Assembly: GCA_028565635.1 (NCBI GenBank)
Contig: JAOXYB010026102.1
Coordinates: 1-15,816 of the forward strand
Direction: 5' to 3'
Length of the DNA: 15,816 nucleotides
Source: Phoronis ovalis
Lineage: Eukaryota > Phoronida > Phoronidae
A program made the position numbers and the translations under genes. Shown here in pieces: positions 1 through 9,800 of this stretch. Every line of letters starts with the position of its first letter. Within the stretch, counting starts at the first letter, position 1. A model generated the notes under the pieces. It saw nothing but the letters and a program-made list of their open reading frames with translations, ran no database searches and had not been told where the DNA came from.

Positions 1-99
1 TATAAAAATGGACGGAATGTTCAAGTTCATCACAGTGAAATAGTGGTGCATAAATCTAAGACAATAAGGTTTTGTTTCTAACAGTGAAAGTAAAATCTT

Positions 100-720
100 T
101 GCCAACAGCAGTAATTTATTTCAAATTAATGTTCTTTAATATAGCATAGCAGGATAGCTATGTTATAATGTTATTAGTCAACTATAGAACACAAAATTAA
201 ATCTTACAAAAAATAAGACTTCTAGTGAGACGTAGACATCTTCATTAATAACTTTTAGAGTTCTGTTGTTTATACGACATTATTTAACTTGAAATTTATC
301 TGGAACTGTAAAGAAAGAATAATTTTGGGGTTTTATGTAACCTTACTAGAACATGTAAGTCAAGTCTATAATCATAAAAAAAATGATATTGGACACACAA
401 CAAAGTATTTTAAGTAAAAATTAGCTTGATAACTACAGCCTGCAATGTATTTATACATTCTTCCCTGCACCTTCAAACATTGTGTAAAATTTATATGAGC
501 TATCTAAATGTATTCCCTAAAAGTTGACCATTTTCCACGAAAGTGATATATACTTAAAAAAACTCAGCCACATTGAAATACATGAGTATAAGCTGGAATT
601 AGAACTTGGATGGTGTATACCACCAACATAAACAAGTCAGTAACTGGACAATATATCAGTAACAAAGATGTTCTTCCTCCACATTCTAGCTGTTACCGTT
701 ATTTAGTACCTCAGTTTCTA
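100..720 (-). other. 3' UTR of the F-box/LRR gene (extent inferred)
   Basis: This is AT-rich sequence downstream of the TGA. No coding signal or conserved element was recognised on either strand. The 63-codon plus-strand ORF at 610-801 is antisense to the last exon and is not supported. The UTR is taken to run to about position 100 because the first good AATAAA beyond the stop lies at 120-115. Confidence 0.5.
115..120 (-). promoter_or_regulatory. Polyadenylation signal AATAAA
   Basis: TTTATT on the plus strand reads AATAAA on the minus strand. About 600 nt separate it from the stop codon. A GT-rich stretch (CTGCTGTTGGC) follows within 15 nt, as expected for a downstream element. An ATTAAA lies slightly upstream near 139-134. 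Confidence 0.5.
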
Positions 721-811
721 TCATATCTCAATTTCAAGCATTGGATTTTCTTCCTTTATTCTATCTGTGTTCTTTATTCCTTTGCAACCATACAAATGTA
801 GAATACGAAGC
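721..811 (-). CDS. F-box/LRR gene, exon 15: last LRR and stop
   Basis: The acceptor is CATATTTTTCAG, phase 2. It encodes LRILHLYGCKGIKNTDRI, then a short acidic tail and TGA at 723-721. The LRR core after the phase-matched junction and the whole-codon total support this as the terminal exon. Confidence 0.9.
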
Positions 812-3800
812 CTGAAAAATATGAAATGGCAAATGTAATATGTGTACACCTTGGATTTAGTTTGAATAATATATGTCAGAAACATTTCCTGACACTTTTA
901 TATGGGACCCTTTCTAAGTTTAAATTTCACACTAGGAGAGAATGGTACATTTGAAAGAAAATAGCATTTATTCTACTGCCAAACATTTTTCTATAGTAGC
1001 AATAGACTATTGCATGCACTTGGTTGAGCCACCAGTCTCAGACCCAAACGTTCCCAGCATGTCGCATTTTGTGAATGAACAATGACATAATTCTACATGC
1101 ACTCATGTGATTCATTCACAAAACGCATCCTTCACATGCTGAGCCAAAACCAAAAAAAAATATCTTATGTTCTTTGATCTAAGAAATACCCTCCTTTTTC
1201 TGAGCATATCAATACATAAACAACTATTTATAATTATTTTTTATGTTTTTTCATTGGTTAAAGCTTTTCTGAAGTCAGATTTATAAAAAAACAAGTTTCG
1301 TTAATTTGTATACTGTTACATACCTTTTACAGTGTCGTGCTAGTTTTAATATACTTGACTCTGTTATATCTTGACAAAAACTAACTTTTACAGCTTCTAA
1401 TCTTCTACTGCAGTAACTTGCTAACATGTTGACACTACAAAATGAATGTTAGTGTAAAACTGTTATACAGAAGAGAGATTCTCCAAGAATGTAACTATAA
1501 TTCATACAAAAAAATTATAATAGAGATGTTTGAACACTTTTTTAATAAACTTTCAGATACTAAAAATTATTATGAAAATTGTACAAAAGAATAATGGAAT
1601 ACATTTAATAAACTTGCACACAAACAAAAAGTGCAATTATACAACAAATACTTGATTTGCAGTATTTCATTTTTCAGTAGCTTTAAATGTTTATGTTTAC
1701 CTATTTTCAAAATAGATTAGAATGTTCCCTAACACATATATTAAATTTAGGATTATTTAGAGGATTAAAATGTTGTTTATATTGGTGTTAGTAACTTTTT
1801 CTCTGACATAAAGAGTCCAGATACATCTGCATTCTCCTTGCAATCAACATCAAGTGTTGTGAGATAATTTTTTTTTGTATGTTAAGTTCCTCATTAGATC
1901 AGAAACACACTAACCTTTTATGTGTTATGGAGGTAGAGCTGAGATCAATGTATTCTAGACCAGTGGATCCATTTGTCAGTGTTCTTATACCATTATTACT
2001 AATGTGTTTACAACCACTTACATCTAACAACCTGTAAGAATAATGCAAACAATTTTGGTCAGTAAATGTCTGACACTCATGGAGAACAGTGGCAGATGTA
2101 GCTGGGTTCTTAACCCATTTCAAAGTAAAATCAAAGACGTGTCATGCTATAAACAGTAGTGTAATTTGAACAATTCATATTTCTGCCTAAAAGTAAGCGA
2201 ACTTTAATTTAAATCCTGGATCCATCCCTGGAGATCAGTATCTAACAAGTAACACTGTCATATGGTTTTCAAGAGATTAAATAGGTACCAACACTTGCAG
2301 CAGCAACTAGCACAAGACATCTATCATCTTACAAAAAGTATGAGATTCAGTGAGCAGCAAAATTTGATTGTGTCTATCATAAAAGTTTCAGTAAGCATTT
2401 TACTGAATATGCTAAGCACCATCAACTAGTGACATATTGTGAACACTGATGGTAAGTGTCCTATTTATATAACAAAAAAGACAAAAATATCATCTTTCAC
2501 TATTATTTATACCTTATATTAGGTAGATTCATAGCAACATCTAACACTGAGGTATCAGTAATGTGAGGGCAGTTAGCAAGAGTCAGTGACTGAAGACGCT
2601 GACAGTTTCTTGTGATTTTTCTGATGCAGTTGTCTTTTATCTGTTTACCACCTCGTAAGTCCAGGGTTTCAACAAATGCTAAACCTCCAGAAAGTTCTCC
2701 AATGCACGAATCAGTTAGCTAGACATGCAGAATGAAATAAAATATTTAATGATTTTTTACAAAATAAATAAAATTGCATTTTAAAGTTACTACTTTTAGT
2801 ACTTAACTTAGCTTAGTAACATGTCACAGTGGCATTATAGCCAGCATTTCTCACCCATATGATCAATGGATTGAAGTTAAGTAGAGCCACCTGGTGCATA
2901 TTTTGAAAAATCTTAATTTGAAAAACATCAGTTTTATATTACATCATTTTGGTAAAAAAGACAGTTTTTCCTTTTCAATTTTCACTACTATGCTTTCAAA
3001 AAATAAGTACCTTCTAATAAATAGCCCTGATCACTTGATGCCTATAGCTTATATCTTATTACTTTCCTTAGAAAATTTGCATTAATCATAGCCTGTGAAC
3101 TGTTATCATACCTTGTAGCACTGACCAAGGCTGAGATTCTTCAAATACTTACACTCAGTAGTGAGTGCATGTATGCCTCTTGGAGTAATATTGAAGCATC
3201 CAGTCAGACCCAAAGTATGAAGACTAAAAGAAAAGGAAGAAAGAAAAATGTCATTTATTTGAATAGTCTAAAGGCCAGTTATTCTAAACGAATTGTGAGG
3301 CTCAACCAATAAAAATGATTCTATTCAAGAAGTTTATTTTCTTTTCGTTTCTTTAGAGTAACTTACAAAACTGAATATTGAATGCTTCTACATTGCTTCT
3401 TAAGTCCAAATTTTTAAGCTTGAATCATCATCTTGCGTACCTCTTCTTTGTGGTACCTCTGTTTTAAAAATGTCTGACAGTTATGCCTATGTGTAACAAA
3501 GGAATAATTGCCAGATACTAAGATGATTTTGATTATTATTTGAACATTATTTGTTTAACATTTTTATTACCTTTTCCCATGTTTCTTTACTATAATAGCA
3601 ATCGAGCTGTCTGTAACACCTTGACATCCACTCAAATTTAAACTTTCGAGTCTGAAAGTGAAAGATATTTAAAAATGTATGACAACAGTGACCACATATG
3701 AAATTGTAACATCAAAATTGGGTATTTTATAAATCAGACCATTATAATTATATTATGACAACTTTTTGACATTAGATTTTCTTACATGTATGCTAGATAA

Positions 3801-6800
3801 TACTCATGCAGGCACCATTTTGTTAATGATGAATTTTTGAAGACATTGTATACTTTTTTAAAACATTTTTCTACAAATAAATGATTGTCTAATGCTAGAT
3901 ATCACCTGTTTTGCTTAAGCATTTCTATCTAGCAAATGTGGGAGGCAAGCGTGTCATATAACACCATTAGATTTAAATGAGTCAAAGTATAAAAGTTTTA
4001 TTAATATATGAAATAAAGTGACATACCTGTTAGAAGCATCACAAATTGCTGACACACCACTATCACTCACATTACACCAGCTTGCATCTAAAACTGATAT
4101 TTTACTGCAGTGTGTTGAAACATGAAGAAGAATTCCATCTCCAGTTAATTGCCCTTTGCTACAACCACTAAAATTTAGCTCCTAAATATCAAAAATACTA
4201 CAATTTATTTTAAGTACAAAAACTAGTTGAAAGGGATACAAATGTGTATGGGCAAAAGCCATGTTCCTACACTTCTGGTATAAAATGCCTGAAACATATA
4301 AGTGTAAATTATACTTTACAAGAGGCATTACATATTTAATATCTTATGAACTGACATGTGATGTCAGAATCACATATGTACTGACTATTTTCATAATTTG
4401 CAAACAATACAAAAATTGCCTTAATATTGTGCATCAATTGTGTCTTATTAATCAGTTCTGCTGTACCAACGTATATTACAAAGACTGAAATTCAAATAAA
4501 ATGATACACACAGATAAACAAATACAACAAATAGATATTTTGAATGTTTATATGATTTACCTGTAGTCTATCTCCACAGTTAATAAATAATTCTCGCAAT
4601 CCACGATTTGTAACTGTTTCTCCATCATATCTTTCCCCCTGGCATTTTATCAGACTTAACCTACATGGACGATGTCTGCCAATCTCAGACAGCCATTCAT
4701 CACACAGCATTTTCTTCCTGAGGATAATGTGCTGCCCTGATAAAGATACTGAGGGTCATTAATAATAATTTTCAGCTTAGAAACAACACAGTTCAACGCA
4801 AACACCGTAAGTAACATAATTCTGCAAAAAAATTGTCATCATTGCCACTTGCAATAGTTACTTCTAAATGTAAAATAGGAGTGTAAGAGAAGTGCTTGGC
4901 ATTGCAAATATGTGTTGTTTTGCAGTTATTCTTGAATAAAGTAACACTCAATATTAAAGAAAGAAGCAATCAACACATACAAGTTACAAAATAGCCAGTA
5001 TAAATCTGATCACTTTTCTAAATCATTGTTATAAAAAAACTACTAAAAAAACTGTACTTACATAAAAAGTCATCCATTGCAACTCTATAGAACTGATTGC
5101 ACACCCTAGCACACTGAGTAAGGTCAGTTTGTGGTAAGTAAGTGAATATGTGAAGTAAAATTTCATCTGGTAGACATTCCCACATGGACATTTCTCCACC
5201 AAGGATGCGGGGACTCTGAAAATGTTTAATAAATTGATATGTTTCTAGTTTATATACCATGAATGAGTCATTATATCATAAACATAGTAAATCAACTTGA
5301 TACATATACACGTGTATCACTGTTTCAAGCAGCAGATACAATTCTTGAGATGTAAAGATTTGGTACAGGACATATGTCTCTTATGAATAGCTAATTTAAA
5401 AAAATCAGAATCACATTTAAAATGCAATCCTAGCAAAGAGTGCGAGTCAGATCAAAACTAACGACAAGGTATGTAAGCATGAAACTGTATATTACCAATT
5501 CAAGCATGATTTATGATAATTAAACAGCCATTACGAGATTTAATTGCAAATTTCATACCCATCCATATAACAATATCTATCAAATATAGAATGTGAAATA
5601 TGTTTTTAAGTTTGACGTAGTTTTTAATGAAATCAACCAAACAAGTTGTCTGTAATGGAGTCAGGATGACACATGACAGGTCATGATAAACAGTAATAAG
5701 CTTACCATTTCATTAAATTTTTTGTATGTATCAAGAACACCTTTTCGAATTGTCTTTAGTGGTGACTTTGAAGATTTTGAATCTGCAAGAGCATGTTGCC
5801 TCTCCTTGATTTTGAATTCTGCTGCATCTCCATGTCCTCTGTCATTATAAGTTAAAGGAGTTTCATTATGAACGAAGCCCAAACTTTCAGAATTTGACAG
5901 CATATCACCAGCACCATATTGATTTGGCCTGCAATAAATAGAAATTCTTTGTTAATATAACTTGATCCTTTCACAGTAACCTGTGTGAATTACTGTCCTC
6001 TACTTTCCAAGTATATGTATTACCAGCTCCTTTTTTATGAACACTTCCTACATCTTCTTCAGACATAAAAGGGAAAACATCCAATAAGATGAATGCAAAC
6101 AAGTTGGATACACAGTGCCCTTAGGACTTTGTAATTATATTTATTTTTAAAGTATCTCTCAACCAATTTAAAATTATTTAAATATTATCCTTAATTTAAA
6201 ATTCTAGAACTAAATTCATTTCAAATTGTTTTGAATTAATTTCCTAGAATTGTTACCACCAACATTTTCACGTTTCGATGTAGATTATCTTTACAGACAA
6301 TGTGACTACATGTTTCCTACCTGTATTTTGGTCTGACACCAGCAGATTTCGATTTTTGTCTCGAATTCACATTTTCTGCAGAACTACCAGTATCTGATGA
6401 GAGTAATCCAACATTTCTCAAACTCTGAGTAGTAGATTGTTTCAAACTACTTGTCCTACCATTTAGGTATGATTTGCTCAAATCTTGACTAGAACGAGTT
6501 TTCAATTCCCTTGAATTATAAGACGACCAAGCTATACTAGACTTTGACCAATGCCTATGATAAGGTTCAGCCTCAATAGATTCTTTCACCTTACTTGATA
6601 CAGATGGTCTTCCCTTTGATTTTGTAGGTGTAGCACCAGTTTTAGATTTTTTTGGACGGACGCGTTGATCAGCTCGGACTTTATCTAAAAAATCCTCATG
6701 ATCATCAGTTGCATTTGTTTCATATTTTACTTCATCACTAGATGGATAATTATCGTTAAGAGCTCCATACAGAGATTCAACAGTTAAATTGCTTTTCTGC

Positions 6801-9800
6801 TGCCTTTCTTGTTCTTCCAGTGCTCTTTTTTGGTTTCTCAACAGCACATCACTTCCACTGAGATCCAGCTCTAAAGAGGGAACAGTGGGATGTGGACCTG
6901 TCTGCTGCAATCTATATGTTTCATCATCTATATCATCATAAATATTCATATCGAAAAAACCACCATTAGTTTGAATTGTTTCACAGTCAGGAAATGATTT
7001 GTCTTGGTCGGGTATTAACTGGTCATGATTGGGCTCAGGTGAAGGATTCAAGTCAATTGACAAATCAAGTTTATTACTGAAGTTAGATGACTGACTATAA
7101 GAATTGCTCTGCTCCTTTAAGTTAACAACTTCAGATGAATGTTTTTTTTCTGTACTATTCACTTTCTTGTTATCACATTCAATATCCCTATTATAGTTAT
7201 CACATTCCAAACTAAATTTAGATTTAGCATATTCTGTATTTACAGATGTCTTGCTTTGATCCTTGGAGCTATTTGAATTTAAATGCTTGTAAGATGTTTC
7301 AGTTATATTACTTTTATCCAAACCACCAGGTGGTGTTGCAGATCTAAAAACCTGTTGATTCTTGGCACATTCTACTTTATTGTCTTTAATTTCATATGAA
7401 TTTTCATTTCCAAATCCATTCAATTTAATGTCTTCAAGTTCATTACTGCTAGCTCTGCTTCTTGCTGTACTTTTGGGTGACCTCACTTGCTCTTCTATTT
7501 CCAATACTTTTACAGAGCTTTTACGTCTTTTTGGAGGACTTCTTACTCGTTTAGGTTTCTGTGGAACAGGGTCTACTCCTATTAGTACACAGCCGCATTC
7601 TAAACACCATGTAATATGAGGCTTGTTTAACCCTGCACACTCAGGACATACAACAACCATTATGGGGATAATAACTGATTCCTCTGATGTTTGTTTTAGA
7701 GTTGTTTTGTGCTCTTTAAATCCTGAAAGTGCCTGGTGACTATTTGTTGCATCAACTTCAGCTCTGCTCGGTAAACTGTCTGACTCTAAAATAATAGATA
7801 AGTTTTAATTTGTTTATCATGTTAATGGCACTACAACTTTGACAACTCTACTTAATTTCCTAGAAATATTTCTTGACCTTTGCTAATGTTGAAAATTTCA
7901 TAGCTATATTATACTATGAACCTGATTTAACTTATACAGCAGAGTCAGATGGGTTAAATATTTGTAATAATTCATGTGTGCTACCTTTTTACACATCTGT
8001 AACTTACCGTTTCTAGTATGTTTGCTAGTTGTTGCTTCTCTTGTTTGTCTCAGGAATCCCAAATCAATGCCCATCTTTTGAAGTCTATCAGTAACACTTG
8101 CTGGTCTGGCCTCAATTTCTGAGGTTGGTTTTTCATGCAAAGAATCAAAAACATCTTCAACATCTCCTAATGTTTTCTTCCAGAAACCTATTGTATTGTA
8201 AAGAATTTTTTGAAAATAGATGTAGTCAAGTTAATGCATGCAAATATAATAGATATAATATATGCAACTGTCTGCTGTTGACATTTTTATGACTTCACCA
8301 CGATTTCTTTGCCAAAAATAAAGTAAAATTACACAATTTCTTTCATTTCAAATGATCTATTTTAGAAAAGAAGCTGTACAAAAATTAACCTGATGGACTT
8401 GATCAACATGCATAACTAATGGTTGTGTAATAATAAATCATATTAATGTGTTTTAGATACAAATTGTCATATATTACAAATATAGTAGATCACTTGAATG
8501 AAAAGCCTGGGGGTAACAGTCAGAATAGGTGGGTGCGCATGTTCATTACAAAAAAGGGTGAAATGGAATATTTTTCAGCAGTTAAGACTTGGCACCCAGG
8601 AAACCCTGAAAAGGGTAACTATACAATAACTTAAAAATCCATCCGCAAATAATGAAAGGGTATATGTTTCACTACCTGATCTTAAAAATGAAATAAGATG
8701 TAGTTTTCTGATGTGTACTTGTTTTGAAAAAAGATGCCCAACAACATGATTGCTCCGATCCATTACAAAATCTTGAACACAGGACAAAAAGGTCCATATT
8801 AATGGATATGAATTTTGAGCTGATAGGTCCCAAAAACGGTATTTTTTATCCTTCAAAAAGATATAGATACAGATATAGATAGATACCCAACAATTCTCAC
8901 CTTCACCTCCACAGATGAAAAGATATCGAATTTTAAGTAAGGTAAATTGGATAGTAAATCGCAGGCTTTCTTAAAATAAATTTCTAAATATTTATATTTT
9001 TGACTAAATTAATATGACATCATTAAAAGAACATTTAACTGTGCTGATGCATAGTTATGACTACCTGGACTAAGCTCTTGATCGCTGTCATCACAAACAG
9101 GTTCCGGGATTGGTTCAAAATTCTCCGAAGAAAATACAGATGCTGTATCTCTATTTATGTCTTGTAAAGACAAAAAATATCGATCCAGAGATGAATTGGA
9201 ATAAGCTGGGGATAAAATGTTGGGGTAAAATTCAGTAGACATGTGCCGTCTGAAAAGAAAAGTATTTATTGCATATTAAATAATTAGCATTTATGTCCCT
9301 TTGGTTTCCTCAAAATAAAGCTGCTAATTTTTATTAGGTAATTAAAAACATGATTCACTGCTAGCTACAATGTGAATTTGCATTAAATTAAAGTATACAT
9401 ACTTCCAAAGTAAGTCTTCAGATTACATCATAAGGAACATGTCACATTCATAGCTCTACATACTATGCATATTTTATATTAATTAACTAAATCTCTATCA
9501 ATATTCAATCAGTAATTATAACCCTAGTTAAAATTCACACCATGCCCGCTTCTTCATCAGTACTGATGACACCTGGTGTCGAAAACATTCAGTTTCCTGC
9601 CTCCACCAGAGGACACTAGAAAAGTTACGAGCATGAAGACATGATTTGTACTGCAAGTCTATTTCTTTTGTTCAGTAGTTATTTTTAATTACATTACATC
9701 AGTTAAAGTTTTGAATTGTCAGGCTGTCCATTTTTTACAAACTTACTTGTGTTCATGATGTTTTCTGATGGCTTCAACATGTTCTTTCCTTGGTGTTTCT

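Noticed and set aside
755-778. Two AATAAA hexamers on the minus strand inside the last coding exon
   Set aside because: They lie upstream of the stop codon and arise from Lys/Ile codons; use would give a message without a stop. Probably composition.
1119-1141. Alternative last exon of the F-box gene after a GGCTCAG acceptor on the minus strand
   Set aside because: It would give only Ser-Met-stop after exon 14, whereas the exon at 811-721 continues the LRR in phase and ends in a natural stop.
4261-4710. 75-codon plus ORF at 4261-4488 and the downstream part of the minus ORF at 4492-4560
   Set aside because: The first is intronic AT-rich sequence. The second is read-through of exon 8 past its donor at 4560.
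7362-7619. 85-codon plus-strand ORF opposite exon 5
   Set aside because: Antisense shadow of the zinc-ribbon exon.
8446-8856. Overlapping ORFs on both strands in intron 3 (62 codons plus, 93 codons minus)
   Set aside because: No domain recognised, no splice-compatible link to the F-box frame (exons 3 and 4 join perfectly across it), and lengths expected by chance.
9500-9570. C/D-box snoRNA candidate on the minus strand (TGATGA and CTGA) in intron 2
   Set aside because: The boxes are only about 40 nt apart, there is no terminal stem, and TGATGA is part of the palindrome.
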